Positions 1 through 12,843 are shown, counted from the stretch's first letter. The stretch: DNA of 64,000 bases from Hymenopus coronatus (GCA_030762935.1 CM060900.1:388577132-388641131); one strand, 5' to 3'. Numbers and translations are program-made. Notes: a model not told the origin generated them from the letters alone.

Positions 1-2619
1 GGAAGGTTACATCACCAATCAGGAAGCCACATCGTGGACTGCCTTGTGGATAACTTGGTAGTCACTTGGGGAGCTATAAGGGCACCAAACTGACCGGGGA
101 TTATCATTGGGTACAGAAATGAGACATGAGTCTAGGCCATTCAGTATAATTGAGTTTTGTATTACTTATCTTTTTGTAGATACGGAATTTGCAATATTGT
201 TTCAGAAAAAGTAATGTTTGCATTAAAGATACACGGTAAAAAATACATTACCAGCATAAACACCGTTAAATTAGATGTTTGTGTACTATATCCACAATCC
301 ACAAAATAAACGCAAAAATGTTAACCTGCTAAATACATGTCAATCCCACGCAAATACGACTGAATGCAGTGTTTCCAACTCCAGTTATTGAAATAGTGTC
401 AAGATATATTGGAAGCATAAAGCAGATTTTCTAAGATATTTCTTCAGAAAATATTTATGCTTTATTTAATATAAAATGTTATCCTTTCCATTATTGGTTA
501 TTATAATGAAGTAATCAGCGTCAAAGCAAAGAGTCTGGAAAATTGTGTTATGTGAAAAATATACGTTTCCACTTAACATTTTTAAATGTCTTCAGGGCTA
601 TATTAATGAAGAACAACAATTAAAATACAATTATTGGAATTAAGGAACCGCTATGAAATAGTTGTCTTAGATGATGTATATTATATACCAATTATTATGA
701 ATTTTTCAGCATATCACTAATAATAAAAATAACAATAGATAATAACAATAGATAAAAATAATAATAATAATAATCAGTTATGTATTTATATCATATTTAT
801 GCAAGATATGTAATAGCATGAATGTAAGCCATTATCATTCTGTTAGCACACATTTTACAGCCGGATCAGGATTTTTTTCTAGGTCGCACTTTCCGTATTC
901 ATGAATATCCATTTCAGTGAAAATATTACATATTAATGTCAGGTGAGAAAAGGAAATGAAAACTGACAACACCAATGGAACGTAGTGTGCTTTTGCTCCC
1001 TTTGGTACTAGGAAAAATATTATGTTTTTGTTACTCAGATGATTGTTAACTGCTACGGAAAAATCAATAATTAATAACTGCTATATTATCAAAATGGTTG
1101 AGTGACACTGAAAATCCAAATGCACAGTCAGGGTATAACGATAGTTGGTTCATAATTTCACTTATTCCAATGACGACAACAATACTATGGTTTAACAAGG
1201 ATGTGCGTTTAAAAACAATGGGTCTGCAACTAATTTTCTATCTAGTACCTAGGAGGGAAACTTTATTTTAAGATATTAGTTTACAGAACACCTCACTATT
1301 CTGTTTATCGAATTTTGTACACTGTTTAAAATCGACGTTATATCGAATTTGTGGTTTCCATGAGTGTACGAAAAAAGTCGTGGTTGTTTCCAAAGCCTGG
1401 GTTTGGCATGTTTGCTTAATTAACTGGCCATCGAGCACAGGTGTTGCGCCATTTATCTATTTTACTCATTTCTGTTCGCCAAAGTGAAGAACCCCATTTT
1501 GAGGTTTAGAGTGCACTTGCTTTGGTCATATTTCCCATAAAAACTCTTCCTCGATAACTGCTACTGATTCGTGCTCTTCAGAGTTTCATATATCCATACA
1601 TCATGTAAAGTGATCATGATATTTGTGCATTCAATAAGCAATTAATTAAAACTACATTAATTTCACTGCAAACATCGTAACTACTTTAAATATATACCAG
1701 GTTTTATTAAGATGTACTAAGTCACATATGCCGACTGATTTGGCCATGCTTATACTATTTCATTCACAGTACTGCTTCAAAACATTATTTTCTTTAGCAA
1801 AAATAGAAGTATGTTGTGCAGTATTAAGGCTTCTACTGTTTGCAATGGGCACTAAAGATTAAGTATTGCATAAATGCAAAGACGCTTCAGTAATCCTAAA
1901 AAAAATACTTTTTCTAAATCTATAAGCAAAATTATACAGATATGTTTGGTTTGAAGGTATTGTGGATGAGATTATAATGTACAAATGACCTAAAAATATT
2001 AAACTATACTCGAAGATGGATGGTTTCAAGCTCTTACAACGAGAAGTTATTGTTAATATACTGTCGTTTATCGATGATGTGGTGTAACGCTAATTTATTT
2101 AGTGTTAATTCATTCTACTGTATGACTAGAGCATTATGCACATGAGTTTTAATCATCTTACTTGATGACTTAATTTGTAGCTGTGGGTCAATATTTTGTT
2201 CCGAAGTATTCAGTCCCATTCCAAGGCAGAAAAAAGAGGAAACTATAGGATACGATGTGAGGCTCAAACACTTTGTTTTAGAGTGAACGAATTTCTAAGA
2301 CATTTCACAGCTACTTTGAGCCTAAATGGGTTTTACATTGTAATCCATCCTATACTAAACGAAATGGGTTATACTGGAAATTTTGGGTGTCGGTAACATA
2401 CGCTTATAAATGCTACACCTTTGGATTTGTAAAAATATTAATCAAAGACACAAGCTTTTCTCTGTTATACAGCAAGTATTTCTATTATAGTTCACACCAG
2501 AAAGATGTGACAATGCAATACCTTTTTGGGTAGAGTCAGGCCTGCAATTATTGATATAATCATAACGCTTTCTAGTTATATAATCCGCTGTTTGTTTTTA
2601 TATCTATCACATTTTTCAC
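1..2619. other. AT-rich spacer, no recognised feature
   Basis: No reading frame with recognisable motifs was seen. Open frames are short (at most about 66 codons) and AT-rich. A short imperfect AAT/ATA-rich patch lies at about 718-775. I see no tRNA-like promoter boxes, inverted ends or tandem repeat here. The first 140 bases are somewhat richer in GC and could be the edge of an element outside the window, but nothing identifies it. Confidence 0.6.
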
Positions 2620-3485
2620 AACGCCAGGCTTTAGACCAGGCGTCAGCAGCTAGATACTCTTTGAGTAAAGAAGGGAAAGCAATTTGCTCAATGCTCCTGC
2701 AAATCGCCTGCTGTGCACTGTGCGGAAAGCAAAAACACATACTTTCTACAGCGTAGTGATAGGATACAAAAGTTTGCGCTTGAAATAAGTAATCCACTTG
2801 TCATAGGTTTCATTCATCTATTGTAGTTTCGTGACTAGAAGAGCAATTGCTCTATTATATTTATTGCATTATTAGTTATACTTCGGTTAGGGACATATTT
2901 TTATAGACTTGGTGGTAATTGGTAGTCGTAACATAAATAATGACAATTGTAGTATTAACATAATAAATCTACAAGCTCCTTATACTGTTTAATACCGCTG
3001 TAACAGCATTCTAACGTAAACAGCATGAAAACTAATTTGTAACGAAGAACTTGTACATTTGCACATTTATAGCAGTGAATATGTACAGGCATATTTGTTA
3101 TTAATTCGTAGCAAGCACAATTCTAAAGAAACGTTCTTCTCCTTGATAAATATCGTACTCACTTGCATTTCATGGTTTGTGTAATGGCGTTGCTAATTGA
3201 ATTTGAGTGAAAAACTTTGCTGAAAACTAAATACTTACTCCGCCATTTTCTATAAACAAGGAAGACTTTTTTTGGAGAAGCTAAACCTAGGAGTCTATGG
3301 CCAGGGTGATGGATTTATTTCTGTTCCCGACATTATAAACTCAATACGACACACTGTACAAGGAAGAGAGAGACTTCCTGGTGTCACGTGTTTACCTATT
3401 GCATGCACGGAACAGGCCTACTTGCCGCTCCACAAAATTAACGGAGTTGACGATGCCTGCGTTAGGCGATTGTTTCTCTAGTGTG
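2620..3485 (+). repeat. Dispersed repeat block P, copy 1, part a
   Basis: This stretch aligns by eye, in the same orientation, with 55180-56330, apart from a SINE inserted in the second copy. Shared landmarks include the TTTGAGTAAAG string, the CTGTGCGGAAAGC string, TATAGCAGTGAATA, the AAACGTTCTTCTC string, a CGCCA(A/T)TTTCTATA string, and an ACACTGTACAAGGAAGAGAGA-like string. The similarity is patchy with many substitutions and indels, so the duplication is old. No protein is recognised in either copy. It may be a non-coding part of a large transposon or an old segmental duplication. Confidence 0.75.
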
Positions 3486-3525
3486 TCTTTTCATAACATT
3501 AGCAACGAGTACCCTCTCAACAAAC

Positions 3526-3562
3526 AAATAAAAAACAAAAACAAAAAAACAAAAACAAAAAA
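3526..3562. repeat. A-rich (CAAAAA)-like low-complexity tract
   Basis: A run of A interrupted by single C every four to seven bases. It is a simple sequence with no adjacent SINE or LINE body that it could tail. Confidence 0.85.
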
Positions 3563-4277
3563 AGTATCAGAATGTTCAGAAAGCTGGTGTACCTTTCAGT
3601 AGAAGGCACTGACTTTTGAGTTTGACTACAATGCAGACTAGGTTTCATGTCCTTAACAGCTTTTCGCAGCAATGCCTATATACGCTAATTTTCTATATTG
3701 TGTGCAGAAAGACGTGGGCTTAATGCAGCTCTACCGCAAACGATTTGCGTAAACCTAAAACTGGAACCCTAATGGCAACTTAATCGCCTATTATAAATCG
3801 CATAGATTACTGTAACACTTAAACTATGCGTAAACATTCTAAAACATTGTAGCAAAATGAAGAAAAGTTAATTGGTTGATTATACAACAATTAAAATATA
3901 GAACAAGTAGAGTAAGGTTGAAAAATTCAGCCGGCTATGTCATTGAATTTTTCAGTCTGACTTCACCTACCCAACTGTACTGCACCCAGCTAGTGTGGAA
4001 CAAACAATTAATTCACAAATTAAATAATTTCAATTCCATTTGCGCATAGATAGATAAAGAAGCGTGGTTTACCTATGACCAAAGGAGGGTCAGAACGCCT
4101 CCCAAGGCGAACTTCTTTCCTTACAATTCCCGGGAGGAACGATTGGTGTGAAGGAAGCTCAGGAGACCTTAGGGTGCAGGCAATGTGGCCGACAGAGATG
4201 CGTAAAGGTAAAACTTCCGCAACATTGATGACCCAGGCATGGTATGCGTTGAAACTGATGTTACATTGAATGAAGAT
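3563..4277. other. Spacer, unassigned
   Basis: Nothing recognisable to about 4070. The last 200 bases, about 4075-4270, are more GC-rich and contain a 64-codon open frame. They show no known motif and may be part of an unclassified retroposon. Confidence 0.45.
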
Positions 4278-4432
4278 TGAGCACCGGTGGAATGTTATAG
4301 CGGGGGAAACCGAAGAACGCGGAGAAAACCCACCCCTGCGCCGCTTTGTCCATCACAAATCGCTTTGTATCAAACCCGGGCCGCCTAGGTGAGAGGCAAG
4401 TCGTCTAACCACTCGCTCTCGGCGCGGCCTGG
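4278..4432 (-). mobile_element. SINE-B copy, 3' truncated (tRNA-derived)
   Basis: Read on the minus strand, the head has a polymerase III A-box-like GAGAGCGAGTGGTTAG and a B-box-like GGGTTTGATAC. It is followed by the family body rich in GGGTTTTCTCCG and TTTCCCCCGC-type strings. The full copies at 27611-27858 and 62493-62731 match base for base over long stretches. The element stops inside the body, so the shared 3' end of the family is missing. It abuts a second SINE at its head side. Confidence 0.75.
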
Positions 4433-4750
4433 CTTCCCTCTGGCGGGGGGTCGATCCAACTGGCGGCTCAGAGAAGGTTATCATCTGGAATGGCCGAGAA
4501 GAGCTTACTAACGAAATCTGCGGCATCTGTCTGACCCGACCGACACCGCACGGATCCTATGCCTGCTTGAAATAGGAAAGGAGAAGCGAAATGAAAGGAA
4601 ATGAGGGAGAGAAAAAAATTTTTGGTACAAGAGAAATCACACCAGCATTCTCCTTGCCAACCAGAGAAAACCACAAAGAACTCCATAGTCAAAGCAGTAG
4701 GCCCGTAATCGGACCCAGTACCTCAAGAATGTGAGCCTCGCACTTTACAT
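4433..4750 (-). mobile_element. SINE-D-like copy (tRNA-headed, long body)
   Basis: On the minus strand the head near 4745 carries a B-box-like GGGTCCGATTA. The body contains a TGGCAAGGAGAATGCTGG string, which resembles GCCAGGCGAATGCTGGG in the copy at 46307-46873. No target duplication was found. The copy adjoins the SINE-B fragment directly, so one may have landed in the other. Assignment to the same family as the 46 and 57 kb copies is tentative. Confidence 0.45.
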
Positions 4751-5587
4751 CAGTTAGATTGTGCTAACGACTATTATAAGAAATAGGACGTAATTAGTTT
4801 CCTAAGCTAAATCTTAAATCTTTGAAATAAGATGAAAAAAATAAGCCTCCTTTATTTCGAATCGGTAGCATTTAGCATATTGATATGCACATTTGAGAAA
4901 CTCCGTATCTCAGAGTTCATCGGTAGTATTCCTTAGGACTGCGAATTATGTTTGACTAGATGGTTTCAAACCACTTTGAAGTATAAATTATGAGTCCAAT
5001 GGTTCTCCAGTTCTTTATAATGCTGATTGTGCGACTGATCGTTTAAAGAAAAATTTAAACCGTCATTTTAGTTCCTCTCCGGATTAACAGAACGATCAAC
5101 TGGGATTAGTGCTCTGGTAGGCAGAAGTAATCGTTAACTCCAGTTAAGATTCCATGGAGGGAACAGCTGAGGTCTAAAATAACTATGCAACATTTCAACA
5201 ACACTAGAAACAAAAGATTTAAACTCTTGACTTCCGAGCCAAAGGATAGGTGAGTAGCAAAGTGGAATTACGCTGGAAAGTTTAAAATTAGTATTTACTA
5301 TTACCTTTTCTTCTGTTTTCTCTTTCATGAATTACTCGTAAATTCACTTTAAAAAGCAGAAGCTACGCTATAGATATGACTGTAGGTGTCTATTCTTATA
5401 TTTAGGCTTATTTAACTCTTTCTGTCTTTCTTTCTGTTGTTTATTGTTATTTAATTTTTTGCTAAGCATCTTATGCGCTTATTACAGAATTAACAATTAA
5501 CCATAATACAAATACTCTAATGCATAGAACAATGTATCAATTTAAACAGAAATAAGCTTATCATTGAAAATTCCACTACTAAATTGT
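4751..5587. other. AT-rich spacer
   Basis: No feature supported. Short open frames only. Confidence 0.55.
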
Positions 5588-5913
5588 GACTCATTTGCAC
5601 ACAGCTCACTAAGAGCCTTGGCCTACCGCCCGGCCGCTGCGTCCCCCATCTCAGTCCATTACAGACATCATGGACTCGGTGCAAGTATTGGGGGGGGGGT
5701 GAGACGTGGTCAGCGCATTCACGACCTGGAGCCGCTACTTCTCCATCAAGTAGCTCCTACATTGGCCTCCCCCCGCATGGACTTCGCGAGGTTGAGTGCA
5801 CCCCGATCCAGGTCTCCCTGCGGAGGAAAAATCCCCACGCCGGTACCGGGGAGTCCAACTCTGGTCTCCCCCTTGGCAAGCAGCAACGCTACCACCGCGC
5901 TGAGACGACGACC
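5588..5913 (-). mobile_element. SINE-C copy with target-site duplication
   Basis: On the minus strand the head reads as a tRNA-like sequence with GCGCGGTGGTAGCGTTGCTG (A box region), a TTGCCAAG anticodon-loop-like stretch resembling tRNA-Gly, and a degraded B box near CGGTACCGG. It is one of three near-complete copies, with 44040-44378 and 53131-53465. CTACTAAATTGT at 5576-5587 and CTACTAAATCGT at 5914-5925 flank it as a 12-bp duplication with one mismatch, so the borders are well set at 326 bp. A G run (about 5691-5700) interrupts the body. No poly(A) tail is seen. Confidence 0.85.
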
Positions 5914-6310
5914 CTACTAAATCGTAAAGAAATAATATCAATTTTCGGCCAGAAGTTTAAGTAGGATTTCTGGACAACAAATATTTAGAAACACAATTCT
6001 TCACAATTATTTTTTTGAGTCTATGCAGCTGTGTGATTAGTAGGAAAGCGCAAATCTGCGTTCTAGATTGGCAACATATATTTTCTCCTTAACTAATAAA
6101 ATTAGCATTTCAGGAGGTTGACCAAAAGAATATACCTATTAAGAACACTTCCTCGTTTATTTAAGCAGTTTCTCAAATGCAGAATTCATAACAATTGCTC
6201 TTCCAAGTTATCGAGTGAGATGACTCTGTAATTGCACATGACGTTAGTATTTGGTAGCTCCCGAGTTCGATTTCTGCTGAGGTAGTCCCTCTGACCATGG
6301 ACTTTTAACA

Positions 6311-8380
6311 GTGTGCCAGGTGCGGTCACGCAGAGGAGGTCAAGGAAACCAAGCGATTACGATTCAGTGTTTGTGCCAGATAGCCATGTGGAAGTACCGT
6401 ATCAAATTGACAGCTTATGCATACACTAGAAACGACTATTGTGTATCATCCTGGATCATCAGTGTTGTTTGTTGTTTCTCACTAAACAAAACTGAGAAAT
6501 GCGCTGGAGTGAATTTCGGAAGGAGAAAAACGCTTCGAGTGAAATTTGGCGTTAATGAGACAAGAACATCTGTCTTGGAAATACATGACTTAGTCGCGGA
6601 TAAATTGATTCTAAATATAGATGGAGTGACAGTTTGTAGCTAGTTTACCGTTATCCAATACTTCATGTAGAACTTATTGAGACGGTATCTATGCAGATGA
6701 TATTAGCAAACTTCCTTGGCAATGCAGCATTTACATATGCTATTGGTGAAAGAAAATATTAACGATCGAAGTGGTGAAGAACTGTACCACGGCAGGTCCA
6801 CTTATCTGCTTCTCAAAAAGTCAAATAATGTGTTGAGCAGAAGTTTAACAGCAATGTGTATCAGGTATCATTATAATGATGGAATATCACCTGATGTGAG
6901 TTGCTCTAATCAGTTATAAATCTGACACGTCTTCAGGAAATACAACCCCATTAATGAGAAAAGTACCAACAGGATGACGGTATTACGTGTTTCACAAAAA
7001 CTGAGAAGGGCGATCAACAACAACTGGAAACTGTGGTACCGGAGACCGAGGTTGAGACGGACAAGCAAGCTTGCGAATGGTATACAGGCCGAGCAGACAT
7101 TATCCCAAAAACAGTTTAGGCTGTAACGGTAACGGGATCCAACATCAGGAAGTTTTTTGAAGAAGCTCTACACCACGTGACGGCGGAAAAACTTAATTTC
7201 AAAGCAGGGACAACCGTCTAGCTTACATATACAGAAATGGTATCCAAAGAAAAACGAAAGGCGAAGTAATAACCGCCATTAGAGTGACTTAATTATGTAG
7301 AAGGAGCAGTCTGGGGTGTTCACCAGTGAAGAATCGTTCCTGAAGGAGTCACATATTGTTGAAATGCATGTTGTATCCGATACTGTTCCTGTAGGAGTGG
7401 TGAAATCAATATACCACATTCGGCCGCAACCACAAAAGATATGCACCGCATCAAGAAGCACCCATCTCAAACCACCGGTATGCTTCGTTATAGAATTTGG
7501 TTAATATCAGCATGCATAACTTAATTGGATTTCATCGTTTCAGCACAAAAATGGATTCCTCCTCTTGTCCTTGGCGCCCAATGTTTGATGCACCTCGTAT
7601 TCATTCTTACGAAACAATCGGTGACAATGACATTAGAAATTATCGAAAACCACGCAGGATGTGGAGCCTTTCTGCACAGATATGGACTCCGTTGGTATGA
7701 ACGTTATATCAGTGACTGTGGAGAATTTTGCTTTGATTAATACATGTGCGCTCTCAGTTTCCCAAGACAGACAGCAACGGGAGCGCTATTTTTCACAAGA
7801 ATTAACAATCCACTTCATTTGAGGAATGAAGTGTACCGTCGAAGGATATTTCAATTATTGTACTCTTAGTGAGCCATATGTTTACGCAACTGGTTACGCA
7901 GTAGCAGTTACGGGAAACTTAGGAACTGGCGAGTAGCAATAAGGTTGAGATGACCTTTTTTCAAAGGTAGGATCGCCTCTATTTATGAGTAACGTTAACG
8001 CGTTGCCATTCCTTTTAGTGACCTTCATGCGACTATGTATACCATACAGCTCAAAATTCCAGAGCGGATTCTGGCAGGAGTACTGGAAAATCAACACTAC
8101 TTGTTCGATAAGGCCTACAGTTGAAAATTATACTCATGGTGAGCAATTTAAACGTCCAATAACCACCACAAAGAAAATTAGCATGCTGGTCACTATACAA
8201 CTTTTCTTCAAATACTTACGTTTTGCGAAACTCATCCAGCAAATGAGGTTAGCATTTTTACGAGATATCTGGAATCACATATTAGCAGCAAAGTAGAAGT
8301 GCCAATGTCACAATACCTACAAGGAGAGTCAAATAAACTGTTAAAGTTAAGCCAACTCAAATGGTGCAGAGATAGAGCAC
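6311..8380 (+). pseudogene. Decayed coding-like tract, probably retroelement, unassigned
   Basis: Several stretches read like broken protein sequence on the plus strand. About 6530-6640 gives TLRVKFGVNETRTSVLEIHD before a stop. About 6960-7190 gives an acidic, codon-like stretch in one frame with a single stop. About 8180-8380 continues openly through the string THPANEV. The style recalls retroelement ORFs, and the next 300 bases hold a reverse-transcriptase-like motif. I cannot name the family. Frames change repeatedly, so any gene is dead. Confidence 0.3.
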
Positions 8381-8389
8381 CACAATATC

Positions 8390-8720
8390 ACTGACACATG
8401 CATAATGCGATGTACAGGAGTAGGGAGTAAAGGGGGGATGAGCAACCTTTCATTTTCACAAATGACCTCCGGCATTTTACGGATCAGAGTAATTAGGTAG
8501 GTTTAGTTTATGTTTGGTGGGAAGTGTTTTATGTAGATGACGTGGTAGCCAGATCTAACAATTATTTACGAGATATAGCCACAGTCATAGTCTCAGATAT
8601 TCGCAGATCAGGAGAGGGACTAATAAAAATCAGAAATTTTTAGTCAACATCCTTCTAGACGGGAAGCGGGTGATGCTGACTGTTTATTGCTGGATTGGCT
8701 GAACGTCAAAGATCAACCAC
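8390..8720 (+). pseudogene. Reverse-transcriptase-like fragment (weak)
   Basis: At about 8525-8640 one frame reads FYVDDVVARSNNYLRDIATV. This is shaped like the catalytic Y-x-D-D box of non-LTR reverse transcriptases followed by the helix that usually comes next. A second frame then gives TNKNQKFLVNI, resembling the K-T-K-F-L string that follows in many such proteins. The order and spacing fit, but the stretch is short and frameshifted. It could be chance similarity. Confidence 0.35.
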
Positions 8721-9447
8721 TCCGTTCCACGAATAATAATAATGAAGAGCGTTCACAATATTTAACACTTCTGTAAGACCTCTGGTATATTCATACTATG
8801 TACTGAGTATCTGAGGTATGTGGCACATACTACTTCTCACAAAACCGTACGTACACTGGGTTGAACAAATATTTGGATACCTCCTTCGGTCGGGGAACTA
8901 AATATCGTCCCGGCCGCAATTGCCTATTGTCCTGAATACAGGAGCATTGCTTAGTCTGCTTTAATACCAGAACCCTTGCTCTTCTGCTTAAAATAATGCT
9001 GCCTAGTTACTCCATAGTTTTTCTTCGACCGACCAACCGTTTTCGCGTCAGTTACATCACCTGATGGGAACATTGCAAGAATTTCGACGCCTTATCAACA
9101 ACTACGCCTCCTCGAAGATTTCGGCGAATCACTGGAGTAGTTTGTGATCACCAGAACCTCTATGGAAACCTTGCACCGATGTCTAAGGTGCACTCTAATA
9201 TGGAAAGTAAATGGATTATCACGGTTATTTGAATAATTAATGGAAATTAGTATAGATCTTAACATATTTTGATTACCAGTTATACTATTTTCATCAAGAA
9301 GTCGCATAAGCATCTATTCTACAGCCAATAGAAGCTCAATTGGACAAATTCAAACAATCGCAAAACACCTTAGTAGGAAGAGGTGTGATGTACGGGATTA
9401 TCAATCAAATTATTCCCACAACGGAGAAGCTATGAAGTAATGGAGGG

Positions 9448-9631
9448 GTAATCCCATTTCCTCTATATACTTTATATAATAGCCGTATTTGCTATTATAG
9501 CCGGATTCATACATTGATATCCACTATTCACAGGACTATCCCTTAATCCTAATTGATTAAAAGCTCAATTTTTAACAGTATTTGTAGGAGTTATCTTAAC
9601 ATTTTTCCCTCAACACTTCTTAGGATTAGCA
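9448..9631 (+). pseudogene. cox1 (NUMT): NUMT: nuclear copy of mitochondrial cox1 fragment
   Basis: From 9482 to 9631 a single frame of 50 codons reads as the conserved cytochrome c oxidase subunit I segment, with the strings GFIHWYPLFTGLSLNPNWLK and LTFFPQHFLGLA. The Trp codons at 9515-9517 and 9554-9556 are TGA, so the frame is open only under the invertebrate mitochondrial code and could not be translated in the cytosol. Upstream, 9448-9481 still matches the preceding H-F-x-Y segment with one base inserted and several substitutions. Similarity stops abruptly after the HFLGLA string. No other mitochondrial gene flanks it. cox1 is a core subunit of respiratory complex IV; this copy is a dead insertion. 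Confidence 0.93.
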
Positions 9632-9938
9632 TCTTGTGGCAAATGTGCAGCAGTAGATACACTTGAGCACTGGCCTCCAATTCAAAAGTAAGCCAACTGG
9701 AATTTAAAAGTGAAACTGACAGAGGAAGTGTTTAAGAAATTTCTTCTTTTCTTTCTGAAATAGCAACGATGGAAGTGTTTCGGAAGAAGGCTGCAGGGAA
9801 ATTGTAGGCGAAACCCCTTAAGAAAGAAATAAGCTGCTTCCAAAAGACCTTTGTACCTGTAAGTTCCTAATGTGACAGTAAACTTGTTACCCCCTCTTTG
9901 AAAGCTTTAGGTATAATCAGACAAGTTTGGATACCTCA

Positions 9939-10258
<320 letters not shown>

Positions 10259-10269
10259 TTCATTAGCTT

Positions 10270-10719
10270 ATGACTATTGTTTTCGACGTTGATTTTATTG
10301 CCATTTACTCCATGATTACAATTATACAGTTAATGCACATTTCCGACCCTTTTTCCCCTCATTTTGTATAAATAGGCAACGTATAAGAAAATGGTATTCT
10401 CTAAGCCAGGCCCAGAATTCTTGACCGTGTGGGTCACTACGTATCAAGTGACTTTTACCCCTTATATCCCTTCAACGCGCAGCAAAAAAGGAGCACACAA
10501 GAATTGTAACACTCAGTGGCGGAAATAACTGTACACAATTTCAAAGTGCATTTCACAATAGTATATCGGGCAGTAAGGGGAAAATGGGCTTTTTCATACT
10601 CTGTAGCATACAAAGATGTTGCAATTAAGTGGGTATTATGTATAATAGTATCCAGTTGGGGGAAGCTGAATTTGGTAATAATTATTCAATGTATACAGTA
10701 AATTTCGAAATGTCACCAA
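10270..10719. other. Spacer, unassigned
   Basis: Two overlapping short open frames lie at about 10516-10823. They show no recognisable motif and the second runs into block P, so neither is called. Confidence 0.5.
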
Positions 10720-11060
10720 ACCAAGGTGTGGATGTTGTTACTCAGGTTCTATGTGATATGAAAGTACAGATGACAAAGCCAAAAACCTGTACATCAACAC
10801 AACTTATGGTGAGCGTGGATTAGGCAGCTACCCAGGGACAAAGCCTCGCGCCCAGCCCTGCCGCCGGAAGTAACACTGCTAGGTTGGGAAGCTCCGTGTC
10901 GCGTACTTTTGTAGTGCTTTCGTAGACATGCTGCAATGTGGTGGTTAGCTTATCACTATGGAATTCCATGTCTTACCAAATTCTATCAAAGAACCTATAC
11001 ATTTGGTTTACTTATTCTTCTAATATATTCAGTATAACAGAAAATAAACGAAAGGGAATT
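10720..11060 (+). repeat. Dispersed repeat block P, copy 1, part b
   Basis: This aligns with 57850-58160 in the same orientation. Shared landmarks are a CCAAAC-AAG-TGTG string, CATGGATTAG/CGTGGATTAG, GGAAGTAACA, GTGCTTTCGTA followed by a nearby ACATGCTGCA, TGGTTTA, and TTATTCTTC. It keeps the same order after part a as in the second copy. The gap between parts is about 7.2 kb here and 1.5 kb there. Confidence 0.65.
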
Positions 11061-11218
11061 GCTGGGAAAATTAGTATATATACATACACTGCTACTGCTA
11101 TCTTTTAGAAGCAACTTATGGAACTCTGATCGTGAGTTTTGAACGCTACACAACATTTATGCATTTGCAAATTACATTCAAACTGGATATAAATATTCCT
11201 TGGTCTATAAATTATTTT

Positions 11219-11346
11219 ATAAACTTTATTATATTATTATTGTAGTTATTATTATTACTATTGTTATTGTAGTTAATAATAATAGCAATAATAATAACTA
11301 CAATAATAGTAATATATATTATATATTATTATTATTATTATTATTA

Positions 11347-11391
<45 letters not shown>

Positions 11392-11487
11392 TTAGTCATT
11401 ATTATTATTATTTTAGTCATTATTATTATTATTATTATTTTAGTCATTATTATTATTATTTTAGTCATTATTATTGTTATTATTATC

Positions 11488-11519
<32 letters not shown>

Positions 11520-11560
11520 TTCAGTCATTATTATTATGATTATTATTATTATTATTTCAG

Positions 11561-11592
<32 letters not shown>

Positions 11593-11708
11593 TCAGTCAT
11601 TATTATTATTATTATTTTAGTCATTATTATTATAGTTATTATAGTTATTATTATATTTATTGTTATTATTATAGTTATTGTTGTTATTATTATTATTACT
11701 ATTATTAT
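11219..11708. repeat. TTA microsatellite array with AGTCATT interruptions
   Basis: This is roughly 490 bp of TTA units. From about 11390 to 11630 a TTT(A/C)AGTCATT interruption recurs about eight times at variable spacing divisible by three. It suggests expansion of an interrupted unit and not only single-triplet slippage. Confidence 0.95.
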
Positions 11709-12482
11709 GCATTAGTTTATCCATTCTATAATTGCTGAACATATATAGAGAAACCATAAAAAATGGCAACGCGATAGTCTAGAGTCATTAATATAGTCGA
11801 GCACATATAAAGGTTGTGGTAAACCGAAAAAAGGCAGTCATATCTGGAAAATGCAGCACTTTATACACTGAAGAGTTAGTTTATGGAAAGCATTGTTCTA
11901 GAGCGGGGTTGACATTAATCGTCACACACAAAAGGGGGCTTAGAGCGCAGGACTGTCGCGGTTGTAAAAACAAAGAAAAAATACAATGGATTCTCTCACA
12001 ATCACACTCTGATAAGCAGCAAATGGATCGAATGTTCTCGTGGACTATACCATGTAACAGCGTAATGCGCTGTCTTGTTTGTAAACCCTTCAGTAAAATG
12101 GAAATCAGCAGGATTTCACCGGAATTATCTCTGTCTCCGTATCAGAAACACGGAGCTCAAGGGTAGTTAATGCTGTGTTAATTAGATGTTCCTATGTCCC
12201 AAATATTAAACTTCTATCGGATGTACGTAATTCTTCAGTGGGATTACAGGTACTAAATTCATTCATTTAGCTCAACCAAAAGCTATTGATATGTATGAAG
12301 TATTTAATGAAATAATGAAATAACGAATAACTTATTACGGTACTGTTTGAAGGGCAGATGTCCCGACGGATTTTTGGTTACCGTTCTGAACTATCAGTTA
12401 AATCAGTTAGTTTGGCACGTTAAATTAATTCATTCCGACCTTCTTTAGCGCATATTTACAACGTACATAGTGGATAGAGGCG
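11709..12482. other. Spacer with an unassigned 116-codon open frame
   Basis: An open frame runs from 11816 to 12166 on the plus strand, with cysteines in CRGC and CLVC strings. I do not recognise it. There is no splice-site, promoter or homologue evidence visible, so it is not called as a gene. Confidence 0.3.
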
Positions 12483-12843
12483 GCGCCGTGGGTGGGTGGT
12501 TAGGCTGCTCGCCTCCCATCTAGGCAGCCCTGGTTCGATCCCAAGCACCCGCATGTAGGATTCGTGGTTGACAAATCGGCTTCTGGGCGGATCCTCCGGG
12601 TTCTCCCGTCCCTCATTCTACCAATTGCTCCATAATCACCTTTCCAATCATCAATTTCGCTTACATTTCACGTCCTTATGTAAATGCTTAGTTAGGGGCG
12701 ACCCCCTCGTAAAGGTTCTCCATTCTGTGGTTTCGTGCCGTAGGCTCTCCGATAGGCTTCTGATCCCTTCGCATTGCCTTGTAAGACCTAGAGCGGTGCC
12801 AAGACCTACAAATATAGGGAAGGTAAGTAGATTACGAAACGAA
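12483..12843 (+). mobile_element. SINE-B2 copy (tRNA-derived, variant body)
   Basis: The head GCCGTGGGTGGGTGGTTAGG resembles an A box and CTGGTTCGATCCC is a good B box. The body shares CTCCGGGTTCTCCCG with SINE-B, then diverges into a CAATTGCTCCATAATCA section and a GACC...TGGTTTC...TAAGACCTA section also present at 15670-15990. Flanking ACATAGTGGATAGAGG (from 12466) and ACATAGTGATAGGGGAGG (from 12844) form an imperfect target duplication. Confidence 0.75.

Noticed and set aside
6228..6330. Additional tRNA-derived SINE with a GAGTTCGATTTCT B-box-like string
   Set aside because: No second copy of the downstream body could be matched and no A box is convincing.
11200..11715. 171-codon open frame rich in Ile
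   Set aside because: A product of the second TTA array.
11816..12166. 116-codon open frame with paired cysteines
   Set aside because: No motif, homologue or gene signal that I can recognise; an isolated frame of this length can occur by chance.
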